Of a stretch of DNA of 41,817 nucleotides, positions 1 through 8,011 are shown one piece after another. How positions within the stretch are numbered: position 1 is the first letter of the stretch; each line of letters opens with the position of its first letter. Position numbers and translations under genes: made by a program. A model generated the notes under the pieces. That model searched no databases and had not been told where the DNA came from. It saw only the letters and a list, made by a program, of their open reading frames with translations. Where the stretch lies: positions 1-41,817 of the forward strand of contig NZ_JTEV01000034.1 of the NCBI RefSeq assembly GCF_000786105.1, read 5' to 3'. Source of the DNA: Bdellovibrio sp. ArHS. GTDB lineage: Bacteria > Bdellovibrionota > Bdellovibrionia > Bdellovibrionales > Bdellovibrionaceae.

Positions 1-74
1 TCAGAAGTTAAGTCCTCTTGCGGCGATGGTATTGCACGGGCGACCGTGTGGGAGAGTAGCACGATGCCAGCTCT
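1..74 (+). rRNA. rrf: 5S ribosomal RNA, 3' part (cut by window start)
   Basis: The first 70 or so bases carry the conserved 3' half of 5S rRNA: the loop with TCAGAAGTTAAG, then GCGATGGTA, the GGGCGACCGTGTGGGAGAGTAG helix region and the closing GATGCC arm. The 5' half and, by analogy with normal rRNA operons, 16S and 23S lie outside the window to the left. A strong terminator follows directly. The exact mature 3' end is uncertain by a few bases. Confidence 0.93.
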
Positions 75-84
75 ATTTTACTTG

Positions 85-116
85 AACCCGGGTTACGAAA
101 GTAATCCGGGTTTTTT
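85..116 (+). terminator. rRNA operon intrinsic terminator
   Basis: A 12-bp stem (85-96 with 101-112, one G-T pair) is closed by a GAAA tetraloop and runs into six T. It lies about 10 nt after the 5S end, as expected for the end of an rrn operon. Confidence 0.92.
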
Positions 117-119
117 ATT

Positions 120-437
120 TTCTGCATACTGATTTCTTTCTTTCTTTCTCCTTGAACACCCGCAATCCCACTAATCCCTATAAAACTCAGACACTTTTAG
201 ATCCGGCGCTGCTCGCACGACCTAAACGCTTGCGCTTCATATTAACTTCTCCTCATCACAGATGATTCCACTGCCACCGTGGCAGTAAGAAGATGCGTTA
301 AAACAGAGAAGCAATTTTTGACAGGAAAATTTACTAATTGCACGCAAGATTCCCTAGGCCGATCTATTGCGGACAATGGCTATTCGAAGAACGTTGTCGC
401 TGACCTTTTCTGCTTAAATTATGAATTTGAAGTTTGC
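120..437. other. intergenic stretch with short TTTC repeat
   Basis: This stretch between the rRNA terminator and the first gene has no convincing gene. It holds a pyrimidine microsatellite of three to four TTTC units near 132-148 and the hairpin repeat described at 270-300. An open frame runs in from a GTG at 279, but that GTG sits inside the hairpin and has no ribosome binding site, so I do not take it as the start of the downstream gene. Confidence 0.6.
270..300 (+). repeat. hairpin repeat, copy 1
   Basis: The arms ACTGCCAC and GTGGCAGT are perfectly complementary around a single C, followed by TAAGAAGATGCGTTA. The same 31-nt unit, 25 of 31 bases identical, occurs at 32832-32862. The stem differences are compensatory: a T-A pair here is C-G there, and A-T here is G-T there. 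This suggests a dispersed element with selected RNA or DNA structure. See the copy at 32832 and the RNA gene there. Confidence 0.65.
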
Positions 438-443
438 TATACT
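438..443 (+). promoter_or_regulatory. -10 element, probable leaderless promoter
   Basis: TATACT ends 6 nt before the ATG at 450. No Shine-Dalgarno sequence is present between it and the ATG, so the predicted transcript would start at or next to the start codon. No good -35 box is seen at 17 nt; a weak CTTAAA lies at 19 nt. Confidence 0.45.
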
Positions 444-449
444 CACAGC

Positions 450-731
450 ATGAAACAAAATGTGGAAATTTGTTCTGGCTGCGTAGTCAGGTCTTCCCAG
501 CAGACTGAAGAAAGTACCTTTCTGATCAAAAAGAAATTTTTGGAAGAGTTGAATGCTCGGTTAAGAGAACTCTGCCCGGAGGTCGAATGGAATGTTTCTT
601 TCACGCCCTGCATGCGCTTTTGTCCCGAGGGTAAAATATCATTGGTCGTGAAGAATCAGATGGGTATGTCCGGCGGGACGGATATCGATATCGTCGCTCG
701 TAATATCATTGCGCGGGGCACGCTGAACTGA
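450..731 (+). CDS. small (2Fe-2S) ferredoxin-like Cys-rich protein
   Basis: A 93-residue protein. It opens with a C-x-G-C pair after a short beta strand and has a second Cys pair, C-M-R-F-C-P, around residue 50, followed by a 'GKISLVV' strand. This is the arrangement of the thioredoxin-like ferredoxin/DUF1636 type of small metal-binding proteins, where four cysteines hold a cluster or metal. I chose ATG 450 because it follows a TATACT box by 6 nt; the longer frame from GTG 279 passes through a hairpin repeat and its extra N-terminus does not look like protein sequence. The gene converges on the hydrolase gene, whose stop codon begins at the next base. Family assignment is tentative; a role in redox or metal handling is inference. 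Confidence 0.6.
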   Translation: MKQNVEICSGCVVRSSQQTEESTFLIKKKFLEELNARLRELCPEVEWNVSFTPCMRFCPEGKISLVVKNQMGMSGGTDIDIVARNIIARGTLN

Positions 732-1745
732 CTATAAATTTTTACTCAGTGCTCTCCAGAATGCTTCGAAATCCTCGATGAAAGGCATATGTCCCAAGCC
801 TTTTAACTCGACTAGTTTCGCTTTCGGAATCATCTTTGCGACCTGTCGGCTGATGACGGGATAGTTGCCCATTTTCTTTTTCATGTCTTCGTTGGCCCAG
901 GCCTTGCCGATAGCTGTTCGATCGCGATCTCCAATAATTAAGACGGTGGGGGATTTGATATTTTTAAACTCGTAATAGACCGGTTGTGTGAAGATCATGT
1001 CTGCAGTAAGTGCCGCATTCCAAGCGATAAGCGGATAGTCAGGGCCTTGCAACCAGCCTGTTGGAATTTCCAGCCACTTGTCGTATTCGGGTTTCCATTT
1101 CCCATCATAGTAACTATCCAACTGATACTGTTTTATTTTTTCAGGTGTCGTGGCGAGTTCGGCTTTGTACCCTTCGTCGATATTTCGATAAGAGGTCATG
1201 GTCTTCCAGTCCTCAAGACCAATTGGATTCACCAAGAAGAGTTTGGTCACTCTTTGTGGATACATCAAAGCAAAACGGGAACCCACCATTCCTCCCATAG
1301 AGTGGCCAAGAAGATAGAACTTTTCCACTTTTAAACTATCTAAAAGATTCGCTGTGTTTTGTGCCAGAGTTTGGAAGCTATATTGGTACTTAGATGGTTT
1401 GGACGACTTCCCGAAGCCCACTTGGTCCGGGACTATTACTCGGTAGCCTTCTTGATTTAAACCTAAAATCACTTGTTCGAAATATGCTCCCGGAAAGTTT
1501 TTTCCATGTAGAAGGACTATGACCTTCTCGCTCGGTTTTCCTGCGGGAATGTCCATGTAGGCCATCTTCAAATCTTGACCCTGAGATTTCAAAGAATGGT
1601 ATTGAACGTGAAAAGGGTATTGATAGCCTGAAAGTTCCGCATCGAATCCCTTAACTAAGGATGCGCTTGCGGAATTTTCTTTTATGCTTTTACCAGCACA
1701 AGCAGTAAGAGCCAAAAAACCGGCAGTAGCTAACAAATACTTCAT
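732..1745 (-). CDS. alpha/beta-hydrolase fold lipoprotein
   Basis: A 337-residue hydrolase exported as a lipoprotein: a short hydrophobic signal ends in the lipobox LTAC (Cys 16). The alpha/beta-hydrolase core follows: the oxyanion strand VLLHG near residue 80, a nucleophile elbow GHSMGG with Ser 149, an acid in GDRDRT near 273, and the catalytic His in GLGHMP near 319. Likely an esterase, lipase-like or peptidase-like hydrolase in the envelope; the substrate is unknown. ATG 1745 is preferred over an in-frame GTG at 1754 because an AGGAG lies 8 nt ahead of it and the GTG lies inside that site. It is 11 nt downstream of the TM-anchored protein gene at 1757-2437, so the two probably form an operon. 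Confidence 0.85.
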   Translation of the reverse strand: MKYLLATAGFLALTACAGKSIKENSASASLVKGFDAELSGYQYPFHVQYHSLKSQGQDLKMAYMDIPAGKPSEKVIVLLHGKNFPGAYFEQVILGLNQEGYRVIVPDQVGFGKSSKPSKYQYSFQTLAQNTANLLDSLKVEKFYLLGHSMGGMVGSRFALMYPQRVTKLFLVNPIGLEDWKTMTSYRNIDEGYKAELATTPEKIKQYQLDSYYDGKWKPEYDKWLEIPTGWLQGPDYPLIAWNAALTADMIFTQPVYYEFKNIKSPTVLIIGDRDRTAIGKAWANEDMKKKMGNYPVISRQVAKMIPKAKLVELKGLGHMPFIEDFEAFWRALSKNL

Positions 1746-1756
1746 ATTCGACACTC

Positions 1757-2437
1757 CTATTTCGCAGGGGCCGCGGGCGTGGCAGAGTTCGATTTTACAT
1801 TCGCGGCTGGCGCTTGTTGAGCATTGTTGCTTTGACCTTGAACAGTCTCGGTCTTGGTATGCTGTCCCTGGGCAGGGCCGCCATCGGTGGTGTCAGTTTC
1901 TGCAGGGGCCACAGAATCGGCGTTGGCGCTCGGGGCCGGCGAGGCGATCGGTGTGGGAGCTGTCGGAACTTCCAAAGGGGTGATCTTATTCAGGTTGTCC
2001 ATGGTGTAAGTGCGTCCCACTTCAAATATTTTATTTTTCGACTTTATATCAAAAAGGCTCGCCTGAATGATAATGCCCGGGTTTTCTTCATCCGGCAGAT
2101 CCATGAACTCCATTTCTAGGAAAGCGGTGCCTTCTTTGACTCGCTGAATTTCGGGACGTTGTTTGCCTAAAATCGCTTTGGCGAGTTCCGAATTCATGCG
2201 GATTTCAACCGTGGCTATTGAATTCCATTGCGCAGGTAAAAGTTGGGCTTGAGCAAGAGCTTGAAAATCGGCATTGATCATTTGCGCTAATTGCTGAGCC
2301 GGTGTTAACTGCACGCACTCTGAAGCCTTTTTTTCGGGAGCTTTACCAAGAAGTCCGACATCCTCTTGCTGTAATGTGATGTAAGCCAGGACTCCCGCTG
2401 CCGCGATAATTAACACGCCTAAAATTTTATAAATCAT
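1757..2437 (-). CDS. membrane-anchored protein with Ala/Pro-rich tail
   Basis: A 226-residue protein of unrecognised family. Residues about 4-22 form one membrane segment or uncleaved signal anchor, so the rest should lie in the periplasm. The middle (residues 40-150) looks folded, with alternating strands such as ATVEIRM and GIIIQASLF. The last 75 residues are a low-complexity Ala/Pro/Ser/Gln tail of the linker type. A GAGGTG lies four bases before the ATG. It is the first gene of a likely two-gene unit with the hydrolase lipoprotein. No catalytic motif is seen and no function is assigned. Confidence 0.75.
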   Translation of the reverse strand: MIYKILGVLIIAAAGVLAYITLQQEDVGLLGKAPEKKASECVQLTPAQQLAQMINADFQALAQAQLLPAQWNSIATVEIRMNSELAKAILGKQRPEIQRVKEGTAFLEMEFMDLPDEENPGIIIQASLFDIKSKNKIFEVGRTYTMDNLNKITPLEVPTAPTPIASPAPSANADSVAPAETDTTDGGPAQGQHTKTETVQGQSNNAQQAPAANVKSNSATPAAPAK

Positions 2438-2721
2438 TTAGCACCTCGCCTGACTATTATTGGAAAGTTTCAAGCCAGCCTCAAAGTCTTTCGGGAACAA
2501 GCTCAAAATCGCTTCTTCGGGCTAGGTGCCGGGAAAGGGATAAGTACTCGAAATATAAAGGCAAAAAAGTGTCCTTCGCGGGCTCTTGTCTAAGACTTCG
2601 ACAATTGGGAAGTGCCACCATGAAAAATAGGTAAAGAGTAATTACAAGTAAAATCAAACACTTAGGGTTTTCATCTGAATCTGGCACTAGGCTTGGAAGT
2701 AATTGAGCGAGAGAGGTGTCT

Positions 2722-3855
2722 ATGAATACGCTCACTAGAATGGCAGCATTGTCCTTTATGGTAGGACTTTATGTGGGATGTTCCCCTGTGAAGTTCTCTT
2801 TGGACGACAGCAAATGTAAAGATAGCGGCTGTGTGGTCGTTGATGGAAAGTATTCCTTCAACTATTCCGCGACGGCAGGCTATGGAAAAGTGGATATCTT
2901 GATTGTGAACGACAACTCTGCCTCGATGTCGTTTGAACAAGCACGCCTCGCTCCTCGCTTTCAAAACTTTATCTCGGACTTAGATAGTAAGAAAATTGAC
3001 TACCGTATTGCTATGACGACTACGGATGTTTCAGGTTCTGGCGCAGGAGCGCTGATTCCCTTTAAGTCCGGTGTTAACTACATCACAAATCAGATGAGTG
3101 ACCGCTATACTTTATTCTATTCAACGATTCAGAGACCGGAAACTTTGGCTTGTGAGAAATTCATTGCTAACTGGATCCGCAATAATGGTGGCAATACCGA
3201 TTCTATTAACTCTTCCGCTTATTCCTCGGCGTACGCACAAAACTGTCCTTCGGGAGACGAGCGTGGCGTTTATGCTGCGAATTTAGTTGTGAACAACAAT
3301 CCTTCTAGCTTTATCCGATCCGACGCGCACTTAGCAGTGATTTTTTTGGCGGACGAAGATGAAAGAAGTGGTCTGTATGGCAACCAAGGATATTACTTGG
3401 ATCAAATGGATCAGCCAGCGTATTTGATTTCGAATGTGAAAAGCAGACTGGGTGATGATAAATACAACTCGCTCAGTGTTCATGCGATCGTGGTTAAGGA
3501 CCCAAGCTGTTTGGCGCAACAAAACAGTCAAGCGTTGGACAATTATTCTGTGACGACGGGTTTGGTGACCGGCAGTATCGGAAGCGTTTACCTGGCTTTC
3601 ACAAATCAAGGCTGGGGTAATGCCGCAGATATTTGTTCTTCTGATTATACGACTCAGCTTGGACAGATCCGCACGAAGATCACAGAGCGCATCAAGGATA
3701 TTATCTTGAACTGTTCAAATCCGACAGATCTTGTTGTCACGGTTTCAGGAACCCCTGTATCGCACTACATGGATGGAAAGACGTTAAAGTTTAACCAGTA
3801 CCTGACGCCAGGAACGAGCGTAAGCTTGTCTTATAAGTGTGAGTCTTTGCAATAA
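2722..3855 (+). CDS. VWA-like domain lipoprotein
   Basis: A 377-residue exported protein. The N-terminus is a hydrophobic signal ending in YVGC-S, a slightly irregular lipobox. After a Cys-containing linker comes a strand KVDILIV leading into DNSASM (Asp 64, Ser 66, Ser 68), the metal-ion-dependent adhesion motif of von Willebrand A domains, and a second acidic loop, FLADEDERSG, near residue 210. The C-terminal 60 residues look like a small beta domain. Such lipoproteins are probably surface or periplasmic adhesion or assembly proteins; the partner is unknown. ATG 2722 follows GAGAGAGGTG at good spacing; an in-frame GTG at 2716 is part of that site. A terminator follows. Confidence 0.75.
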   Translation: MNTLTRMAALSFMVGLYVGCSPVKFSLDDSKCKDSGCVVVDGKYSFNYSATAGYGKVDILIVNDNSASMSFEQARLAPRFQNFISDLDSKKIDYRIAMTTTDVSGSGAGALIPFKSGVNYITNQMSDRYTLFYSTIQRPETLACEKFIANWIRNNGGNTDSINSSAYSSAYAQNCPSGDERGVYAANLVVNNNPSSFIRSDAHLAVIFLADEDERSGLYGNQGYYLDQMDQPAYLISNVKSRLGDDKYNSLSVHAIVVKDPSCLAQQNSQALDNYSVTTGLVTGSIGSVYLAFTNQGWGNAADICSSDYTTQLGQIRTKITERIKDIILNCSNPTDLVVTVSGTPVSHYMDGKTLKFNQYLTPGTSVSLSYKCESLQ

Positions 3856-3885
3856 GACGGAACAAAATTAAATTAAGAACCACCC

Positions 3886-3919
3886 GGGGCTTCTTGCGAA
3901 AGAGGCCTCTTCTTTTTTT
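3886..3919 (+). terminator. intrinsic terminator after VWA lipoprotein gene
   Basis: A 10-bp stem with two wobble pairs (3886-3895 with 3900-3909) closes on a GCGA tetraloop and is followed by TTCTTTTTTT. Confidence 0.85.
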
Positions 3920-4120
3920 CGACATCAAGTCGTCCGTTCAACCACATACAAATTTTTTTATAATTGATCCCGCTATGAGACGTGATTTTTTTCGAGCAGA
4001 TTTGAAAATGTGTCGCAATCTAGAACAAGAGGATTTGCCGCCGCACTAAATTCGGATCTCATCATATTTATTTTAGATCCTCCTTTAGTCCTGAAACTCA
4101 ATTCCGATACATCTAAACAT

Positions 4121-4801
4121 ATGGGCATGTTAGACAGATACAAAAAAAAGGGCGGCTTTTATCAATTATTGCAGTTGTTGGAAACTTCACCGGCGGCAAA
4201 GCGGGAGCAGTTTCTATCACTTATTGCGGGGGAAAGTCCCGCATGGGAAGAAGCGCTTCGTAAGCGCATTCTTACTATCACCCGGGTTTATTCCTGGGAC
4301 GGGCAGTATCTTGTCGAGATCTTCTCACGAGTGCAGCCTTTGACCTTGGCTAATGCAATGCATGGCAATCCTCCAGAGCAGGTGGAACAGCTCTTAGGCT
4401 GTTTGCCGCCGATCTCTAAGAGGAAGATCACAGATTTGATGGCAGAGTCTAATCCGACTCCGGCCGAAAAATCGACGTGTATTTCACGGATGCTTTCAGA
4501 CGTTCGCGGGTTCATTTCGCAGGGGATTATTCGACTTGAAAAAATCGATCCCGAGCTTCACGTTCCCGAGAATATCGAGGAGATGCTGAACTTAAATGCA
4601 TTCGCGGTTCCTACCTACGATTATGACGTGGCAAAAAAAGATGTTAAGCCTAATGTTGTTGGTGAGTCAGACGACGTGAATTCCCAAGAGGTTGATTTTC
4701 TGAAAAGGAAGATGAATCAGTTGGTGTCGGAAGTGAATGCGCTAAAGCATGAAAATTCCGTTTTAAAAGACAAGCTCGCACAGATTAAAAAAATTGCGTA
4801 G
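4121..4801 (+). CDS. FliG-like protein with C-terminal coiled coil
   Basis: About 226 residues, cytoplasmic. Residues about 70-110 (LTLANAMHGNPPEQVEQLL...ISKRKITDLM) resemble the repeat helices of the flagellar switch protein FliG, in which 'LA.AL.g.. e....il..ls.r....l' patterns occur. Residues 1-60 are helical. The final 35 residues (189-224) form a clear heptad coiled coil rich in Lys, Glu and Leu. FliG couples the MotAB stators to the rotor, but this protein is shorter than real FliG (about 330-340 residues) and stands alone, so it may be a rotor-associated paralog or unrelated. The start is uncertain: ATG 4121 and 4127 both lack a Shine-Dalgarno site, and the frame is open back to a GTG at 4010 whose extra residues do not look conserved. 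Confidence 0.55.
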   Translation: MGMLDRYKKKGGFYQLLQLLETSPAAKREQFLSLIAGESPAWEEALRKRILTITRVYSWDGQYLVEIFSRVQPLTLANAMHGNPPEQVEQLLGCLPPISKRKITDLMAESNPTPAEKSTCISRMLSDVRGFISQGIIRLEKIDPELHVPENIEEMLNLNAFAVPTYDYDVAKKDVKPNVVGESDDVNSQEVDFLKRKMNQLVSEVNALKHENSVLKDKLAQIKKIA

Positions 4802-4826
4802 TAGTTGTATCAGCGAAATTTTTAGG

Positions 4827-4857
4827 AAAAGGTGAAGTGAATAACTTCACCTTTTTT
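4827..4857 (+). terminator. intrinsic terminator
   Basis: AAAAGGTGAAGT (4827-4838) pairs with ACTTCACCTTTT (4844-4855) around a GAATA loop; the run of six T completes the signal for the FliG-like gene. Confidence 0.9.
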
Positions 4858-5181
4858 GTTTTTGGCGGAATTGTTTTTTATGGGATGTATAACGGACTGG
4901 CCTTTGGTTGACTAGTGCTTGTGCTCCATTGCTTCCTAGGCGGCTGGTGGAAAGTTGCCTTTTTCCCTCTAGGAAAATGTGAAACAAACAAAAATCAAAG
5001 AGATCCAAGGGGATGAACTTCATTCCTGTAATAGCGGTGAGTCCGTCCTGATTTGAAACGAAATTCCATTAATTTCCAGCAAAAAGTCCCTTATTTTGTA
5101 CAGTCTTTTGACGAATCTGATTTTTTCTAAACCTCGACGAAATCCTAGTCGATAGACCTCATGAAGTACGTGAGGTGTACA
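4858..5181. other. intergenic stretch with a long-range inverted repeat
   Basis: No gene is seen in this stretch. TTCCTAG at 4933-4939 and CTAGGAA at 4979-4985 are perfect inverted arms around 39 nt that contain further short complementary GGC/GCC pieces, so a structured RNA or regulator site is possible. TTGACG at about 5108 could be a -35 box for the hydrolase gene, but no good -10 follows at normal spacing. Confidence 0.4.
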
Positions 5182-6909
5182 ATGTCAGCTAAGATTTTCA
5201 GCATGTGTTTTGGAACGTTATTGTCGGCAACTGCGATGGCTCAAACTCAATCTGTCATACAGGTGGGAGTTGACGCTGAAGCTCGTTTTTACCAAGAGTT
5301 GGCCAAGGAGTCTGGGGAAGATGTGCCCAAGGTTCAAGGTTTGATGGACGAAGTGCCAAATGGCTTGAGCACGAAAGATATCAGTCCGGAGTGTGATCCG
5401 CGCCGCTTTGAAGACAGCGTCGTCGGCAAAAAACTGACGACGGGTCAATACTACGCAAACGTAAACAAATATTTTAAAAAATGTTCCTCGGAACTGACTC
5501 GTCGATCGACTTTGGGTATTTTGGGACTGTTGAAATACTCCAGCTATCAGTATCCTTTGCTTTCGCATCCGCAGGTGAAGCAGGTGACAATCAAGCTTGC
5601 TGACGGAACAAAGGTTCCCGCAATTTTGGCATTAAAACAGGATTCTCGCCCTCGTCCTCTGGTAATTGTTCGTTGTGGCGTATTCTGTTCTGCAGTTCAG
5701 TCGGCGTCGATCAAGGCCTATTCGATGATGCTCTTCGATCAAAGCCCATTCAACTTGCTCTTCTTGGCAAATCAGACCGGCATGGACTATATTTATACCA
5801 ACAAGCGTGTGACTTTAGGCGGTTGGGATGAGGGCTATGAGTCGTTGCAAATTGGCAAATGGATGCTTGAAAAATGGGAGCATAAAGACCGCGTCTCGAG
5901 TGTTCACTTCATGGGGATCAGCTTGGGCGGCAATGCCGCTGTTTTAGGGGCGGCCTTCAATGACAGGTATCCTCTTCAGAGCGGCAAAAAAATATTTAAC
6001 TCCGTCACCGCGATTTGTCCGGTGGTGAGCCTGCGTCCTACTTTGGATAAGCTCTATAGCGGTCAAATTGTTGGGCGTATCTTCACGAAGATGACGAAAG
6101 ATCACTTCAATGAGGCTCGTCATTATGTCTCAGACGTTCCTGATTTGATCACCGATGACAATATTCCAGACAGTCGTCGTAATATGCCAGATTATATTGG
6201 ATTGCTAGCGTCGACGTCTTTGCAGCGTCGGGGAATTGCCAGCACTCCGGATTCCTTTTTTAAGAGCAATAACTTCTGGAACTGGAAAGACGACGTGAAA
6301 ACGCCGTTGATGTTGTGGGCTTCACGTGACGACATGGTTGTTAACAACAAAATCAATACTGAGGTAGTTGAATACAGCGATCGTTACGAAAGCTCCGATA
6401 TTGTTGGAACTTTGAACTTGAACTATGGAAACCACTGCGGCTTTTCGTCAGCTTATGGTATGGCCGCTTCCGCGGCAGTTCTAAGAACTTTCGTTTTGAA
6501 CCACAGTCCCGAGTTCGTGGATAGTTACAATCAAAAGAAAGAACTTCCTTGGACATTTGGCTTCAAAAAGATCGGAACGACTCAAGAACATGTGGGGCAA
6601 AGCTTCACTTTCTATTCTCAGTCTGAAGAAGTCAAAGTGACGTTCCGCTTATTCAACTGGAATGGTTCAGAAAACTGCTCTAGCGAGGGTCCTTGGAATG
6701 CATCAGGCTCGTGCGTGCAGGAGCGCGAGTATTGGGTGCCGATTTCCAGTTTGAAATCTCTGGGCGCGCGAGTGCCGCGCAATTCTGCGGAAGCACAAGC
6801 CTTAACACGTGAATTTAATACGAAAGTGGAATTCCGTATCAAAGGTCATCCGTTAAATGGTACAAGCAGTAATGATTTTTATATGACATGGAGAAATCAC
6901 TTCGAATGA
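5182..6909 (+). CDS. exported alpha/beta-hydrolase, large
   Basis: 575 residues with an N-terminal signal peptide that appears to end after SATAMA-Q. The central domain has the hydrolase nucleophile elbow HFMGISLGGNA (Ser 247), preceded by LVIVRCGVFC and followed by an acid-bearing loop, LWASRDDMVV, and a NHCGF segment that may carry the catalytic His. A C-terminal section of about 100 residues with Cys residues (ENCSS...GSCVQ) may be an extra beta domain. It is probably a secreted or periplasmic esterase or peptidase. The start ATG 5182 has GAGGTG four bases upstream, inside the longer frame that begins at 5161. Its stop overlaps the pcp start (ATGA), so the two are translated together, suggesting a peptide-degradation unit. 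Confidence 0.8.
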   Translation: MSAKIFSMCFGTLLSATAMAQTQSVIQVGVDAEARFYQELAKESGEDVPKVQGLMDEVPNGLSTKDISPECDPRRFEDSVVGKKLTTGQYYANVNKYFKKCSSELTRRSTLGILGLLKYSSYQYPLLSHPQVKQVTIKLADGTKVPAILALKQDSRPRPLVIVRCGVFCSAVQSASIKAYSMMLFDQSPFNLLFLANQTGMDYIYTNKRVTLGGWDEGYESLQIGKWMLEKWEHKDRVSSVHFMGISLGGNAAVLGAAFNDRYPLQSGKKIFNSVTAICPVVSLRPTLDKLYSGQIVGRIFTKMTKDHFNEARHYVSDVPDLITDDNIPDSRRNMPDYIGLLASTSLQRRGIASTPDSFFKSNNFWNWKDDVKTPLMLWASRDDMVVNNKINTEVVEYSDRYESSDIVGTLNLNYGNHCGFSSAYGMAASAAVLRTFVLNHSPEFVDSYNQKKELPWTFGFKKIGTTQEHVGQSFTFYSQSEEVKVTFRLFNWNGSENCSSEGPWNASGSCVQEREYWVPISSLKSLGARVPRNSAEAQALTREFNTKVEFRIKGHPLNGTSSNDFYMTWRNHFE

Positions 6910-7508
6910 GTAAAATCCTGATAACGGGGTTTCGTCCCTTCTTAGGAGAAAAAGTGAATCCCAGTGAAATCCTTCTTGAGTGGCTCAAGAAGGATTTTGC
7001 CCATTTGACGGAGACGCTTTTGTTGCCAGTGTCTTTTTCGGAGGCTCCTCAACAGCTTCAGAGTCATTTACAGAAAAATTCCTACGCAGCCATTCTAATG
7101 TTGGGCCAGGCCGGAGGACGCAGTAAGGTTTCGCTGGAACGTGTGGCTTTAAACTGGACTGAAACAGAGCATCCCGATGAAGACGGATTTAAGCCGTCGC
7201 GAGGAGTGATTCAACAAGGGTCGGAAAGTGCTCTGTTTACTGCGCTGCCTGTCAGCGAATGGAAAGAGGACTTGCTACAAAAGAACCTTCCCGTCGAGAT
7301 TTCCTTGAGTGCCGGTGGTTATGTTTGCAACTATACCTACTACCACACTCTGAACTGGCTTAAAATGCACGATAAGGCCCTGTCCGCTTGCTTTATTCAC
7401 GTCCCCTACCTCAAGCAGCAGTTGGCAGACAAGGCTCAGACGACGCCGTCTATGGAGTTAGAGACGATGAAGACAGTTCTAGCTGAAATTCTTTTTAAGT
7501 TGGCATAA
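6906..7508 (+). CDS. pcp: pyroglutamyl-peptidase I (peptidase C15)
   Basis: 200 residues. Removes N-terminal pyroglutamate from peptides in the cytoplasm. The family's opening ILITGF.PF is at residues 4-12 and all three members of the catalytic triad are present: Glu 78 in SLERVALN, Cys 141 in SAGGYVCNYTYY, and His 165 in FIHVPYL, close to the family positions 81/144/168. It is slightly shorter than the usual 210-220 residues. The ATG overlaps the stop of the exported hydrolase by four bases (ATGA), which decides this start over an upstream in-frame ATG at 6888 lying within the previous gene. The coupling suggests both enzymes process peptides. Confidence 0.92.
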   Translation: MSKILITGFRPFLGEKVNPSEILLEWLKKDFAHLTETLLLPVSFSEAPQQLQSHLQKNSYAAILMLGQAGGRSKVSLERVALNWTETEHPDEDGFKPSRGVIQQGSESALFTALPVSEWKEDLLQKNLPVEISLSAGGYVCNYTYYHTLNWLKMHDKALSACFIHVPYLKQQLADKAQTTPSMELETMKTVLAEILFKLA

Positions 7509-7532
7509 ATATCAAATTGAGAAAAATTAAAA

Positions 7533-7560
7533 TGAACCTTTCAGCCCCTCCGAGCGTCTA
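7533..7560 (+). promoter_or_regulatory. ECF-sigma type promoter
   Basis: TGAACC (7533-7538) and CGTCTA (7555-7560) are separated by 16 nt, which is the GAAC...CGTC pattern read by ECF sigma factors. It sits upstream of an operon that encodes an ECF sigma factor, so autoregulation is likely. GCCCCT/AGGGGC arms (7544-7549 and 7560-7565) overlap it. Confidence 0.6.
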
Positions 7561-7580
7561 AGGGGCAAAGAGGAGGAACA

Positions 7581-8006
7581 ATGAAGTTCAATCAATTTCT
7601 TGCGTCCGTCATGGTCTTAACGATGATTTCTACCACAGCCTTGGCCCGAAGTCCGGGAAGAGAGGCGCGTCACAAGGGCGATGAAATCCTGCCCATGGAA
7701 AAGCACTTTAATCCTGAGAAAATGAAAGAGTTAGGACTGACCGACGAGCAATCGGCAAAATTGAAATCGCTGCGGGAATCCAAAAAAGCCGAGTTTGAAA
7801 AGTTGCGTGAAGAGATGAAAGAGGCTCGTCATAAGTTTAAACAGATGATTCGTTCCAATGCTTCTCGGGAAGAAGTCCAAAAGGCCTTTCAGTTAATGTT
7901 TGCTAAGAAAGAGCAGTTGGCGCAAGGAAGATTGCAAAGCATTTTAGACGCGCGGGACCTCTTGACCGAAGAACAGAAAGTGAAACTTTTTAGCCAGGGA
8001 AAATAA
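7581..8006 (+). CDS. Spy/CpxP-like periplasmic stress protein
   Basis: 141 residues with a signal peptide ending at TTALA-R. The mature protein is almost wholly helical and charged, with two LTxxQ-type motifs (LTDEQ near residue 54 and LTEEQ near 130) separated by long helices. This is the signature of the Spy/CpxP/ZraP fold, whose members are periplasmic chaperones or feedback sensors for envelope stress. It has an excellent ribosome binding site (GAGGAGG). It is first in a three-gene operon with an ECF sigma factor and a membrane protein, and is therefore likely both a target and a sensor of that circuit. Confidence 0.85.
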   Translation: MKFNQFLASVMVLTMISTTALARSPGREARHKGDEILPMEKHFNPEKMKELGLTDEQSAKLKSLRESKKAEFEKLREEMKEARHKFKQMIRSNASREEVQKAFQLMFAKKEQLAQGRLQSILDARDLLTEEQKVKLFSQGK

Positions 8007-8011
8007 GCGCC

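Noticed and set aside
279-449. N-terminal extension of the first gene from GTG 279
   Set aside because: The GTG lies in the hairpin repeat, has no ribosome site, and the extra residues do not look like protein; ATG 450 has a -10 box at leaderless distance.
2481-2735. Minus-strand frame upstream of the VWA gene
   Set aside because: It overlaps the ribosome site and start of the VWA gene, has no ribosome site of its own and no recognisable features.
5161-5181. Earlier start for the large exported hydrolase
   Set aside because: It would place the ribosome site inside the gene and extend the signal peptide with charged residues.
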